64,000 nt of DNA from JAJKIV01 sp036741775 (GTDB lineage Bacteria; Gemmatimonadota; Gemmatimonadetes; Gemmatimonadales; Gemmatimonadaceae): positions 3,788-67,787 of the forward strand of contig DAINRQ010000027.1 in assembly GCA_036741775.1 (NCBI GenBank), written 5' to 3'. Below the pieces are notes generated by a model, which saw only the letters and a list, made by a program, of their open reading frames with translations, did not search any database and had not been told where the DNA came from. This document shows positions 20,101 through 28,648 of the stretch, one piece after another. A program made the position numbers and the translations under genes. Numbering within the stretch: position 1 is the first letter of the stretch; every line of letters begins with the position of its first letter.

Positions 20101-22980
20101 GGGCATCATGCGCCGCCACACCTCGCGCCGACTCTGCGACGTCACGCGCTCCACCTGTGACGCGGTCTGCCATTCCAGGAGGTGGCGTTTCGTGAAGAAG
20201 AGCCGGCCGAGCGTCCGCACGATCGCGTCAGCGGACACGACAGCTTGATGCGGCAGGAACGCCACCGTCAGCGCGAACTGCTGGACGCTCGTAACGGCGT
20301 CGCGCCACACGGCCGCGTAGTACGCGAAGAGCGACTTGTCGATCGGCGGGCGCGACAATGCCAGCGTTAGGCTGAACGCCGCCGGGAACGCGACGACCGC
20401 GAGCACCACCAATGTCCACTGCAGCGGCGACCCGGGCAGCACTGTCCAGCCGAGCACGAGCAGGAGCAGGTGGAAGATCTCGAGGGTGCTGCGCCGCAGG
20501 TTGTCGAAGATCTTCCACCGCGAGATGGCGGAGAGCCGGTTCGGGCTCGGCCGCCCATCCGGGCCCGGTACGGCACCCCCGATCCAGCGCAGAATCTGCC
20601 AGTCACCGCGAATCCACCGATGCTTCCGACGCGTGAACGTCAGGTACCGCGTCGGATAGTCATCGAACATCTCGACGTCGGTGACCAACCCGGCGCGCGC
20701 GTAGGTGCCCTCGATGAGGTCGTGGCTCAGGAGCGCGTTCTCGGCGAATCTGCCCTGGGTCGCTTGTTCGAAGGCGTCGACGTCGTAGATCCCCTTCCCC
20801 GTGTAGGACCCTTCGCCGAACAGGTCCTGGTACACGTCGGAGACCGCCGTCGTGTACGGGTCGACGCCCGGGTGCCCCGAGTGGATCGTCGCGAACTTCG
20901 AGCGGTACGCGCTCGTGAGCGACACACCGACTCGCGGCTGCAGAATGCCATAGCCGTCGACCACGCGGCCGCGCTCGGGATCGAAGACGGGGCGGTTCAG
21001 CGGATGCGCCATCGCGCCGACGAGCAGTTGGGCCGCGTCGGGCGGCAACACCGTGTCGGAGTCGAGCGTAATCACCAGCTTGACGTCGAACAGCCGCGCC
21101 GGGTCGCCGATAATGTGCGAAAATGCGTCGCGGGCGCCGCCGCGAATGAACTGGTTGAACTGGGCGAGCTTGCCCCGTTTGCGTTCCCACGCCATCCACA
21201 CGCCTTCGGATTCGTTCCAGCGGCGCGGTCGGTGGAAGAGGTGGAACGTGGGATCGCCCGGTCTCGCGTACTTCGCGTTCAGCGTCGCGATTCCATCGCT
21301 CGCGGCGGCGAGGATCGCCTCGTCGTCAGGGCGTGTTTCGGTCGGCGCATCCGGGAAGTCGGTGAGCAACGCGAAGTGAAGACGGGGATCCCGGTTGGCG
21401 AGGAACTGTACTTCGAGATGCTCTACCGCCTCGCGGACCGACTCGACGCTTCCGATGAGCGTCGGGACCACCACGGCGGTGCGCCACTCGGGCGGAATTC
21501 CGTGCTCGCGGAACTCGAGCTTCGGAATGAGGCGAGGTCGGAGCAGCAGCGTGACGAGCTGATTGACGGCATTCACCGCGATCTCGCTCGCCGGCACGAG
21601 CCCGACGATGAGCAGCAACAGCGTGCCACCGATGCCGATCGGTCCCGCCAACGAGAAGAGCGCCGCGAGCGCGGCGAGCGCGATGAGAGTAATCGCCGGG
21701 AAGTACACCGCGTTGGGATGCCGAACGACTGCGCGATGCAGGCGCTCGCCCCAACGCGGACGGTATCCGACCGCAGCCTCGAGCTCGGTGAGCCCCTCAT
21801 CGATGAGCCAGTAGCCGACATGTCGCCGGCGCCGCGCGGGTCCTTCCAAGGGCTGACGGCGGGCGAGCGTCACGGCGAGCTCGGCGACCGCGGCCTCGTT
21901 ACGCTCCGTTCGTTTCGCGAGCCGCTCGACCACGTGACGGTACCGGTCGCGTGCGTTGAACGTCATGAGCGGGTAGTCGCCCGACGGGTCGGCGCGCAGC
22001 ACGCGCTCGATGGCGCTCTGCGATTCGACGAAGCTGTTCCAGTCGAGCCGCGCGATCGTACGGAGACTGGTGATGCTGTTGGCGATTGTGACGCGCGTGA
22101 GCGCCGCCCGCTGGTTCGTGCGAGCGACGGCCTCCTCGGCGCTCATGAGGTCTTCGCCGATCCACTGCTCGAGCCACACGAGCGGCGTGAACGTCGCTTG
22201 ATAGTTCCGGATCTGCGACAGGAAGCGAGCGACGAAAATGGCCGACAGCTTCGGCGTGTGATCGACGAAATCGTGTAGCGCGGCGGCGAGTGCCTTCGGG
22301 CCTTCCTCGCTCGCGGCACGAAGCCGCTCGGCCGCCGCGTCGGCGTCGCGAACCTCGTCGAGACGCGACACCGTCCGGCGCGTCATGCGGCGGATGTTCT
22401 CGATGAGCCCGAGGCGCAGCATCGCGGGGATGGCCCACAGCTCGCCGATCTTGAGCGGCGTGACGCTCTGGAACTCGCGGATGAAGAGTTCCGTGTTCGC
22501 GAGGTCGAGGTGTCCCTCGGTGTGCGCGATCAGCTCGATCGCGATCTCGTAGACGCGAGGGAAACGCGCGAGCGGGCCCGTGGAGAGCTCAGGCAGTTCC
22601 CGATAGTACCCGCGAGGCAGCGTCGCGCGGATCTCGCGGATGTGCTCCTCGACTGTATAGAAGTTGTCGAGGAGCCACTCGCCGGCCGGGCTGACATCGA
22701 TGCCGTCGTCCGCCGCGTCGCCGAGAACGTCGCGGGCCTCGAGAAGAATGTCGTAGGTCTCCTCGAGTCGCTCGAGCAGCGGGACCCTGCGTTGCGTCCG
22801 CGCCGGCGTTCGCACCCGCTGGCGGCGCGCGAGCGCGCGCGCGTGCTCGGCAAGGCGTTCGGCACCAAGCAGCTCGCCGCGAATAGGGCCGACGAGCCGA
22901 TCCTTGGAGCCGTTCTTGGCGCGCGTGAGCAAGCGCGCGAGGAGTCCTGTTCTTCTCGCGGGGGGTGTGCTGGTGGCCAC
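14146..22980 (-). CDS. ndvB: Cyclic beta-1,2-glucan synthase-like giant (GT84 plus GH94 modules)
   Basis: The protein has 2944 residues, the size of rhizobial NdvB/ChvB. Residues ~1-420 form a soluble helical domain. Membrane segments lie at ~420-475, ~835-880 and ~960-1010, and bracket a GT84 processive transferase domain with TLDSDTVLPPDAA near 638. A glycoamylase-like region (~1090-1550, FYNWYDLETLEVL) follows. Two GH94-type phosphorylase regions come next, the second with VGDWNDGMNRVG near 2623. By analogy it polymerises UDP-glucose on itself, cyclises the product and trims its length, exporting glucan to the periplasm. The start is GTG with no clear Shine-Dalgarno. Linkage type is inferred from family only. 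Confidence 0.85.
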   Translation of the reverse strand: MATSTPPARRTGLLARLLTRAKNGSKDRLVGPIRGELLGAERLAEHARALARRQRVRTPARTQRRVPLLERLEETYDILLEARDVLGDAADDGIDVSPAGEWLLDNFYTVEEHIREIRATLPRGYYRELPELSTGPLARFPRVYEIAIELIAHTEGHLDLANTELFIREFQSVTPLKIGELWAIPAMLRLGLIENIRRMTRRTVSRLDEVRDADAAAERLRAASEEGPKALAAALHDFVDHTPKLSAIFVARFLSQIRNYQATFTPLVWLEQWIGEDLMSAEEAVARTNQRAALTRVTIANSITSLRTIARLDWNSFVESQSAIERVLRADPSGDYPLMTFNARDRYRHVVERLAKRTERNEAAVAELAVTLARRQPLEGPARRRRHVGYWLIDEGLTELEAAVGYRPRWGERLHRAVVRHPNAVYFPAITLIALAALAALFSLAGPIGIGGTLLLLIVGLVPASEIAVNAVNQLVTLLLRPRLIPKLEFREHGIPPEWRTAVVVPTLIGSVESVREAVEHLEVQFLANRDPRLHFALLTDFPDAPTETRPDDEAILAAASDGIATLNAKYARPGDPTFHLFHRPRRWNESEGVWMAWERKRGKLAQFNQFIRGGARDAFSHIIGDPARLFDVKLVITLDSDTVLPPDAAQLLVGAMAHPLNRPVFDPERGRVVDGYGILQPRVGVSLTSAYRSKFATIHSGHPGVDPYTTAVSDVYQDLFGEGSYTGKGIYDVDAFEQATQGRFAENALLSHDLIEGTYARAGLVTDVEMFDDYPTRYLTFTRRKHRWIRGDWQILRWIGGAVPGPDGRPSPNRLSAISRWKIFDNLRRSTLEIFHLLLLVLGWTVLPGSPLQWTLVVLAVVAFPAAFSLTLALSRPPIDKSLFAYYAAVWRDAVTSVQQFALTVAFLPHQAVVSADAIVRTLGRLFFTKRHLLEWQTASQVERVTSQSRREVWRRMMPAEVVTGVVAILVALVAWARAAATGTGLLVHLPTLLTPLPLLILWAVSPGIAHSLSAPALRRELRLGASERQRALRYAILHWRFFERFVSEGTQWLAPDNFQETPEPVVALRTSPTNIGLQILGVASAYDLGLVTGGELVERLEQVFRTLERMRRFRGHFYNWYDLETLEVLQPAYISTVDSGNLAGHMVALKQACREIVDTPRRSTAIAEVLRAALSIAHDAFADTASSGRVGDPVRWQAVRTAAATVRATRAEISADTLTIDAVLDRVAKALAGAEATLNAAGFQAKDAPEAREWLVWIAVLVERHRTERALLGAAADQAPREAATTSNVVQDRVERLGAIALTAQRYVLEMDFSFLYDTRRKLFAIGYNADSATLDNSYYDLLASEARLASFVAIAKDDVPVEHWFRLGRSLTTSSRSTALVSWSGSVFEYLMPLLVMRSFPYTLLDQTYRGAVRRHIEYASERSVPWGISESAYNVRDRHLTYQYRAFGVPELALKRGLGKDLVIAPYATALVLLVEPHEAMRNFAVLEREGALGPYGFRDAVDYTRPEPGSTKAVVGAYMAHHIGMSFVALANALADHLWQRRFHSEPLARAVELVLHERIPRRLVLQEPQESDVDGGRIPTETEKPAVRLIETADTPQPRVGLLASLPYTVMVSNAGSGYSRYEQLAITRWRADGTRDDYGQWCYLRDLTSGEVWSATHQPVGKRADWYRAAFATDRISFERRDGDIETRLELTVVSDDMAEVRRVTLLNHSSVEREIELTSYGEIVLAPQDADRAHPAFANLFVETEWCASERAILASRRPRASGEPRRWLAHVAAVGPELVGDVAFETDRARFVGRGRSVRHPAALDGGVSLSGTAGAVLDPIFSLRVRVRIAPGQSARIAFTTLVAETRDRAVELADLYRQPYSAQRALDLSWTRTQVELRDLGITPSDAALFQQIAGHLFYSNPPMRTTEQEIRENRLGQRELWTIGLSGDWPIMLAAIESAEGLPTVRQLLRAHQYWRLKGMTVDLVFLITRAPSYQQELADQLLATVMGSSETHLADKSGGVFIRRADTLAPPVLRLLRATARVHVLCDGLGLGRALDVPEVRERAPDEPERPRRLSVFSNRDSGLASWDMGAAPATDGDRSVSVLARAAAYARDAALDLAESFELPDFRRGSNGNAGDSNTSGLAPRKAPQRRVPGPTLQHGLTQTLDYAIRLGAGALPPAPWCNVVANPSAGFVVTERGGGFAWVENSYFFRLTPWYNDPVSDPATEILYLQDATGALWSPTPALGATSDEYEVIHGAGFTTFRLERGAIASELTMAMAPGDPVKITRLRLTNRGATPASLVLTSFVEWALGVMREHTQHQVVTEFDRGARAILARNPFDASFADRIAFSWMSEPLSGYTADRREFIGRNRDLASPAALESDVLLEEATGAALDPCAVLQTKLSLAPNESRDVVVLLGAARSSDEVRGYVARYGATSAASAAVQETLDDWQRRLTTITVKTPEPLFDAMINRWALYQALSCRMWARSAFYQSSGAYGFRDQLQDVMAFVYHDPAIAREHIVRAASRQFVEGDVQHWWHPHSGRGTRTRFSDDLVWLPYVVDHYVRTTGDDTVLDEVVPFLEMRPLEPHEHEVYELPTVAPDEGTIYEHCLRALRHACTAGVHGLPLIGVGDWNDGMNRVGIEGRGESVWLAWFLNDTLRAFADHCDSRGDGVSALELRATAETYARAANEQAWDGAWYRRAYFDDGTPLGSAENDECKIDSIAQSWSVISDAGDPNKQDRAMAALDRHLVQRDARLIQLLTPAFDKTPHDPGYIKGYLPGVRENGAQYTHAALWAVLATAFQGDGDKAFELYQIINPLTHAVTPADVERYKVEPYVVAADVYTAEGHLGRGGWTWYTGSASWLYRVGLETILGFARRGDTLTFEPCIPRSWREYAIEYRHGSSTYSITVRSGLGVGREVARVTVDGVDRPDLSVPLADDGRRHEVEVVLAR

Positions 22981-23040
22981 GATCCAATCAGCTAGGTCGT
23001 CGTGCGGCGTACCTTAGCAGTAAGTGGGCCGGAAAACTAC

Positions 23041-23089
23041 AGCTATCAGTCACCAGCTATCAGCTATCAGCTATCAGCTATCAGTTACG
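23041..23089. repeat. Seven-unit heptamer array upstream of the glucan synthase
   Basis: Seven contiguous heptamers read AGCTATC, AGTCACC, four AGCTATC and AGTTACG. The first two units recur together at 31157-31170. The array lies about 60 bp before the glucan-synthase start codon. Confidence 0.92.
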
Positions 23090-23147
23090 GCGGAGACCGC
23101 ACCGGCGGCTCGAAAGGCGGCGAGCGGCGTGAGGCTCCGTTCACGGC

Positions 23148-23184
23148 GGCGTGACCTGGCGGCGTGACCTGACGGCGTGACCTG
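23148..23184. repeat. Three 13-bp direct repeats
   Basis: GGCGTGACCTG occurs at 23148, 23161 and 23174, a strict 13-bp period, with a reverse copy (AGGTCACGCC) at 23239. It lies in the glucan-synthase upstream region and could be a regulator-binding array. Confidence 0.7.
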
Positions 23185-23220
23185 ATGAACGGCCACGACG
23201 ACTGTTAGGCGTCTCGGCGA

Positions 23221-23237
23221 TCCACCCTGAGGGTGGA
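23221..23237. terminator. Short hairpin after the membrane-protein gene
   Basis: TCCACCC-TGA-GGGTGGA forms a perfect 7-bp stem with a 3-nt loop just beyond the stop codon at 23242 (minus strand). No T-run follows. Confidence 0.5.
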
Positions 23238-23241
23238 GAGG

Positions 23242-23946
23242 TCACGCCGTACGAAGCTGACTCGTTGCGGTGACCGGGCGAGAGCGTGTGTTGAGGCGAT
23301 AGCCGATGTAGATGAAAAGCAAGCCGAGCAATTCGGTCACGTAGAGGACTTCGGTGTGACCGAACCGGGTGAAGGCGCCGCCAACGCCCGGCAGGATTCC
23401 GCCTACCGCGATGTACACGTTACCGACGAAGCGATGATAGGTCTCGGCGCTTCGGCGGTAGCGAAGCGCGGAAACGATCGCCCCTCCCACGAGAAACACC
23501 ACCGCATACAGATTGATGAGCGGACTGAACAGTCGCACCCATTGCCACCCGAGAACCGCGCCACTCAACCTGAACGGTTCGACGAGTGAGTGGTCGATGG
23601 GCGACGCCAGCACACACGCCGCGGCGATGAGCACTACCGAGCCCAGCAGCACAGTCAGCCTGTCCGCGGTTCGCCGTCCGAGGTGGAGGTACACCGACCC
23701 CTGCGCGAGCGGCGCCCCGCCAAGCAGGGCGCCCGTGATATACCAGGCGCGGAATACGGGCTCGCTCCACCCCATGAGCGTGGTTGCCGACTCTGTGATC
23801 GTGCCGGCGCCGTACGTCAACATTCCGATGCCCCACCAGAGGAGGTGCGGCGAGCGCCGATCCATCCACCTCGCCAGCACAACACCCGCGAACGCGAGCG
23901 ATACGATGGTCGTGATGATCGGGACGAAGTGAACGGCGCTCCGCAT
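23242..23946 (-). CDS. Polytopic membrane protein, unknown function
   Basis: The 234-residue protein has about seven hydrophobic segments with short charged loops (VHFVPIITTIVSLAFAGVVL, LLWWGIGMLTYGAGTI, LTVLLGSVVLIAAACVL and others), consistent with a seven-helix inner-membrane protein. I do not recognise the family. The start lies 10 nt after the stop of the TonB receptor gene, so the two are co-transcribed and may share a role in uptake or sensing of the same ligand. The C-terminal ~15 residues are polar. Confidence 0.6.
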   Translation of the reverse strand: MRSAVHFVPIITTIVSLAFAGVVLARWMDRRSPHLLWWGIGMLTYGAGTITESATTLMGWSEPVFRAWYITGALLGGAPLAQGSVYLHLGRRTADRLTVLLGSVVLIAAACVLASPIDHSLVEPFRLSGAVLGWQWVRLFSPLINLYAVVFLVGGAIVSALRYRRSAETYHRFVGNVYIAVGGILPGVGGAFTRFGHTEVLYVTELLGLLFIYIGYRLNTRSRPVTATSQLRTA

Positions 23947-23955
23947 CGGCGGGCC

Positions 23956-26238
23956 CTAAAACTCCACGATGAGTGACGTGCTCACGCTGCGTCGCGGCTC
24001 GGGGCGGAAGAACGACGCGTTGGCGGCCTCCGCGTACAGCTCGTTCGTGAGATTGTCCACCGCGACGACGAGCCACGTACGGTTGCGGCCGCGCTCGAGC
24101 ACCGTCGCTCGACCGCGCAGCCCGTGGACCGTGAACGACGGCAGCGTGGCGCCGATCGGGCTGTCGCCGACGATGAAGTCCTTGCGCTCGCCGTTGTGGC
24201 GCAGCGTGTAGCCGAAGGCCACGCGGTCGCCTAACGGGCGCCAGTCGGCGCTGAAGCCGAACTTCGACGAATACGTGTCGCCCACGGGACTGTTCGGATC
24301 CGTGACGTTCTTCGAGTCGAGGCGCGTGAAGCTTGCCGCGAGGTCGATGGTTTCGAGCGCACGGGCTCCCGCGGCCAGCTCATAGCCGGTAAAGCGCAGC
24401 CGGTCCACGTTCACGTTCCGGAACGCGGGGAGTCGGCCAACCGAGTCGCCCGTGGCTTCGATCGCGATGCCGTCACGCACATCATTGCGGAAGACGAACG
24501 CCTCGGCGTACACGATGCCGCGGCGCCATCGCGCGCCGACATCGACGTTCACGCTCGTCTCGGGGTCGAGATCGAGGTTTCGGCGCTGGTATCCCGCGCC
24601 CTCGGGCGTCGGCCCGTCGAAGAACCGCTCGACGAGATTCGGCGAGCGGAACCCACGTCCCACGCTCGCGATGAAGTTCAGCCCCGGGGCAGCCCGCACG
24701 AGCGCGTTGGCGGTTCCGACGACGGTGCGCTCGCGACTTTCGAACTCGGGCTCACTCAGTCCAGCCGTTTCGCGCGTCTTCGCGAGCAGGTCCTGCACGC
24801 GCCCACCAACGATCAAGGACACGCGATCGTGCACGCGCAGGTCACCCTGAGCGAACAGTCCCGCGCTCCGGAACGAGGCGTTCGGGATCTGCGGCCGCGT
24901 ACTGATCTCGGTCTGCGGCGGCCCGAACCCGGTCACCACGGTGCGGCTCGAGTCCGTGTTATCCGAGCGGTCGCGGAACGCGTCGGCGCCATACGTGAAG
25001 AGATGCCGTCCCGCGACCACCTTCGTCGCTTCGGCGCGGACCCCGATCGTCCGCATGTCCGTCCAGTTCCGCTGCTCCGACGTCACGCCGGCCGTCGGGG
25101 GCAGGCCGCCGCCGAACGGGATGAAGACGTCGAGGTGCAGGTCACGCGTGTTGTCCTGGAGGTACGTCGTCACCTCGACGCGGTCGGCAACCGGCGAGCC
25201 GAGGGCCAGCGCCCGCCAACCTAACGAGTACCGCTGAACCTCCTGCGCCGGGTACGTGATCTGGATCGTCGGGTCCCCCGCCGCGCCGAGATCATCGTTG
25301 GCCACGTACCCGAACCCGGCGTTCTGCGCTTCATACCGTTCGGCGCGCGCGAAAATCGTCTGGCTTCGAGCGAGGTCCCAGCCAGCCAGGAGGTTGTAGG
25401 AGAAGTCGCGAACACCCGTATCCAGCACCTTCACATCGTTCGCGAGCGTGATGTCACCGAAGGTGCCCGACGGGGCTTCGTACGGATCGGTTTCCCGATA
25501 CGCGCCGGTCGCGCGGAACGCGAACCGCCCGAACCGCCCCTGCACGCCGCCACTCGGCGTCTGCTGCTTGTCGGCAGTCGAGTAGCGGAACCCGGCCCAC
25601 CCGCGGAGTCCTTCGCTGCCTGACGAAGGAAGGCCGCTCGTAATGATGTTCACCACGCCGCCGATCGCATCAGTTCCGTAGAGCACGGACGCCGGACCGC
25701 GCACGACCTCGACGCGGTCGATCCCACCGACACCGGCGAGCGCTGGTAGTTCGCCGAAGTCCTGCTGGCGCCGCGAGTTGTTGAGTCTGAGCCCGTCCTC
25801 GAGCAGCAGAATCCGCTGTCCGCCGAGGCCGCGAATCGTCGGGCGGATCTGATTCGTTCCGACGCCGGACACGTCGAGTCCTGGCAGCTCGCGAAACGCG
25901 TCAACCGGTGTGTTCACCAGTCGCTCGCGCATCGCCGCCGAATCGACCACAGAAACAGGCCTCGGCGAGTCGAACACGTCCGTGGCGGTTCGCGTGGCGG
26001 TAATGGTGACCTGGCGGAGCGGGGTCGCCCTCCGCGCGGAGTCGGCGCGCGTGGTATCACGCCGGACCAGCGAATCCCGCGGGTTCTGCGCGACCACTTC
26101 GCCCCCCACGAGGAGGGATGCGAGGGCAATCGATACCGCCAGGGCGGCGCGCGGCGGCGAACATAGCAGGCTCGCGCGTAATACAGTCGGACTCATCCGT
26201 GAGCCCGCAACGCGCAGAACCGACACTTCATACTCCAT
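23956..26238 (-). CDS. TonB-dependent outer-membrane receptor
   Basis: This 760-residue receptor has a signal peptide (IALASLLVGGEVVAQ) and a TonB-box-like LRQVTITATRT. Its plug domain contains FRELPGLDVSGVGTNQIRP, IRGLGGQRILLLEDGLRLN and RVEVVRGPASVLYGTDAIGG. A 22-strand barrel follows to a terminal SLIVEF. It imports a large ligand (siderophore, haem, cobalamin or oligosaccharide) with TonB energy; the ligand cannot be told. The ATG at 26238 has GGGAG 8 nt upstream. It is divergent from a GAF histidine kinase gene. Confidence 0.9.
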   Translation of the reverse strand: MEYEVSVLRVAGSRMSPTVLRASLLCSPPRAALAVSIALASLLVGGEVVAQNPRDSLVRRDTTRADSARRATPLRQVTITATRTATDVFDSPRPVSVVDSAAMRERLVNTPVDAFRELPGLDVSGVGTNQIRPTIRGLGGQRILLLEDGLRLNNSRRQQDFGELPALAGVGGIDRVEVVRGPASVLYGTDAIGGVVNIITSGLPSSGSEGLRGWAGFRYSTADKQQTPSGGVQGRFGRFAFRATGAYRETDPYEAPSGTFGDITLANDVKVLDTGVRDFSYNLLAGWDLARSQTIFARAERYEAQNAGFGYVANDDLGAAGDPTIQITYPAQEVQRYSLGWRALALGSPVADRVEVTTYLQDNTRDLHLDVFIPFGGGLPPTAGVTSEQRNWTDMRTIGVRAEATKVVAGRHLFTYGADAFRDRSDNTDSSRTVVTGFGPPQTEISTRPQIPNASFRSAGLFAQGDLRVHDRVSLIVGGRVQDLLAKTRETAGLSEPEFESRERTVVGTANALVRAAPGLNFIASVGRGFRSPNLVERFFDGPTPEGAGYQRRNLDLDPETSVNVDVGARWRRGIVYAEAFVFRNDVRDGIAIEATGDSVGRLPAFRNVNVDRLRFTGYELAAGARALETIDLAASFTRLDSKNVTDPNSPVGDTYSSKFGFSADWRPLGDRVAFGYTLRHNGERKDFIVGDSPIGATLPSFTVHGLRGRATVLERGRNRTWLVVAVDNLTNELYAEAANASFFRPEPRRSVSTSLIVEF

Positions 26239-26526
26239 TTTCTGGGCTCCCGAAAAACCGAATCAGGATCGCTCGCCGAAGGCGTTTCCGACTGGTCACG
26301 AAGCCCGCGGAACACCCCCAACGTGTTGGCGCTACTACCTTACGCGAGCCGGGCAGTCGCCGACATTCGGCACGCTACGGAGGGTTCGGTCCGTACATTT
26401 ACGGACCGGCGACACCACGGCCGGACTCTTGCGCGCGTCGCCCACGCACGGAAATGCGACTATCGATCGGTAGTCGATTCGCTTGCGATAGGTCTGGCTA
26501 TCAAGCGTTCTTTGACGTCTTTACCA
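26239..26526. promoter_or_regulatory. Divergent promoter region with a hairpin
   Basis: This 288-bp region separates the TonB receptor (minus) and the histidine kinase (plus). It contains a 9-bp perfect stem with a 4-nt loop at 26387-26408 (CGGTCCGTA/TACGGACCG). I could not fit a cobalamin or other known riboswitch core. Promoter elements are not clear. Confidence 0.4.
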
Positions 26527-28641
26527 ATGCCGTCCCCCGTCGACCCGCCTCGGGCCTTGCACGACCCTGTCCGGCCCAGTGACGAGGGTCATCGCACGAC
26601 CTCTGGTGCCGAGAGCCTCGCGCGCGAGCTCGCCGAGCGGAGCCCGTCTCGGCTCGCGGCAGCACTGCGGATTACCGAGTCGGTTATCCGCGAGCCCACG
26701 CTGCACGCAGCGCTGGACGCGCTCGTCGCGGGCATCCAGCGATCGCTCGACGCGGACGTCGTTTCGCTTCTCCTCGTCGAGGAGAGCGACAACGGCCCGG
26801 TGCTCGTCGTGCAGGCCTCGCGAGGGAGCACCGCGGGCGCCGTAGCACCCAGGCATGTTCAGATCGGGCGCGGTGTCATTGGACGCATCGCCGCGCGTCG
26901 GGAGACCGTCGCCATCTCGGACTTCACGACGGTGGATGACGTATCGACCGCTCTCGCCTCCGAGCAGATCGCGTCGTTTCTCGGCGTCCCCGTAACGGAC
27001 CAGGGGCGTCTCGTTGGTGTCGTGTACGCCGCGTCGCGAACGCCTCGTCGCTTCTCGGACGACGAACGGTACCTGCTCGAGCTCGTGGCGGCGGGGGCCG
27101 GGCCGGCCGTGGCGCGCGCCCGAATGGCGGACGCCCTTCAGGTCTATCGGCGCCAACTCGAAGCCCAGACCGGCGAGCTCGAAGCGACAGCCGGAGAGCT
27201 CGAGCTCACTGTGCAGGCGCTCCGTCGCGCGAACGCCGAGCTTGCGGCCACGGCGGAATCTGCCCGCGCCGCCCAATTCGCTGCCGAGGCTGCGAACCGG
27301 GCGAAGTCGGCGTTCCTCGCGACGATGTCGCACGAGCTGCGCACGCCACTCAACGCCATCCTCGGTTACGTGTCGTTGTTGCTCGACGGGCTTGCGGGTC
27401 CGCTCGAGCCGGCGCAGCGCGACTTCGTCGAGCGCACGCGATCCAGTGGGCGGCACCTTCTGGGGCTGATCGAGGAGGTTCTCGACATCGCCAAGGTCGA
27501 GGCCGGTCAGATGCGGGTGGAGGTGGGCCCGGTCAGCTCGGGACGGGTGGTGAGCGCCGCCGTCGCCCTGGTCCGCCCGCAGGCTGCCAACGCCGGCGTC
27601 GCCATCGACGCGAGCGGGTGCTCCGACACGCTCGGAGAGCTCGCGGGCGACGAGCGACGCGTGCGCCAGATCCTGCTGAACCTGCTCGCGAACGCCGTGA
27701 AGTTCACGCGGCCGGGTGGCGGGATCTCGCTTCGGTGCGAGCGGTTCGAGGGCAAGTCGCCGTTCGCGCCCGCACGGCTCGGTTCCTGGCACTGCATCTC
27801 GGTAAGGGACACGGGCATAGGCATCGAGCCCGAGAATCTCGAGACCATCTTCGAGCCGTTCGTCCAGCTCGATGCGAGTCACACACGCGCGCGCGGGGGG
27901 ACGGGACTCGGGCTTGCGATCAGTCGGCGGTTCGCGCGGCTCATGGGGGGCGACATCTCGGTGGCGAGCCGCGTCGGTCAGGGCACGACGTTCACGCTCT
28001 GGCTGCCCGCGTGGGAACGCGATCGGCCGGCGACGGCGCAGCTTCAACCGACTCCCGACCTCGAGCGCCTGGTGCCGCGCGCGCAGCTCGCGACGGCGCG
28101 CGTCGCGGGCACGCGTGCCGGGCGTGTCGCGTTAGGCGAGCTGCTCGTGGCGACCGCGCCGGACATCGTCGCGTCCATCGTGGAGCACCTTCGTAGCGAC
28201 CCGCAGATCCCGCGCGCTCGGCAGGTGACGCGCGCCGAGCTCGAGGATCACATCGCGACCTACCTGAGCGACATCGGCCAGATGTTCGCGATCATTGACG
28301 AGCGCGGCGCGAGCCGGCTCCCGCTGATCGTGGACGGCACGGCGATCCAACACCTCATCGCGGAACGCCACGGGGCGCAACGCCGTCGCCTGGGGTGGAC
28401 GGAAGAGGAGGTGCGGCGCGAGCACCGGGTGCTCGTTGCCGAAGTCGAGCGCGTGGTGATGGACGCCTCCATGCTCACCGGGTCACCGCCCAGTGATACG
28501 ATCGCGTTGCTGCGCGTGATCCTCGAGGAGGCCGAGGAGATCAGTATTCGCGGCTATCGCGACGTGGATCGGCGCGTGGAGCGACGATTCCCCTGGAGCC
28601 TCATCGACGGGAAGACGCCGGGCGAACGTCCGCCGGATTGA
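26527..28641 (+). CDS. GAF-domain histidine kinase with C-terminal RsbRD-like domain
   Basis: From the ATG at 26527 the protein has 704 residues. A GAF sensor domain spans ~40-190, followed by a coiled coil (~205-255, repeated Q/E/A heptads). The HisKA box MSHELRTPLNAI has the phospho-acceptor His269. The HATPase_c domain has DTGIGIEPEN (~428) and GTGLGLAISRR. It has no membrane segment, so it is cytosolic. The last ~165 residues (LRSDPQIPRARQVTRAELEDH, then EEVRREHRVLVAEVER) resemble the RsbRD_N domain normally found N-terminal in stressosome proteins. An upstream extension is open but has no conserved content. No response regulator is adjacent on the same strand. Confidence 0.85.
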   Translation: MPSPVDPPRALHDPVRPSDEGHRTTSGAESLARELAERSPSRLAAALRITESVIREPTLHAALDALVAGIQRSLDADVVSLLLVEESDNGPVLVVQASRGSTAGAVAPRHVQIGRGVIGRIAARRETVAISDFTTVDDVSTALASEQIASFLGVPVTDQGRLVGVVYAASRTPRRFSDDERYLLELVAAGAGPAVARARMADALQVYRRQLEAQTGELEATAGELELTVQALRRANAELAATAESARAAQFAAEAANRAKSAFLATMSHELRTPLNAILGYVSLLLDGLAGPLEPAQRDFVERTRSSGRHLLGLIEEVLDIAKVEAGQMRVEVGPVSSGRVVSAAVALVRPQAANAGVAIDASGCSDTLGELAGDERRVRQILLNLLANAVKFTRPGGGISLRCERFEGKSPFAPARLGSWHCISVRDTGIGIEPENLETIFEPFVQLDASHTRARGGTGLGLAISRRFARLMGGDISVASRVGQGTTFTLWLPAWERDRPATAQLQPTPDLERLVPRAQLATARVAGTRAGRVALGELLVATAPDIVASIVEHLRSDPQIPRARQVTRAELEDHIATYLSDIGQMFAIIDERGASRLPLIVDGTAIQHLIAERHGAQRRRLGWTEEEVRREHRVLVAEVERVVMDASMLTGSPPSDTIALLRVILEEAEEISIRGYRDVDRRVERRFPWSLIDGKTPGERPPD

Positions 28642-28648
28642 CCGCGCG

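Noticed and set aside
26239..26526. Cobalamin or other riboswitch before the TonB receptor
   Set aside because: Only one simple hairpin; conserved riboswitch core words are missing.
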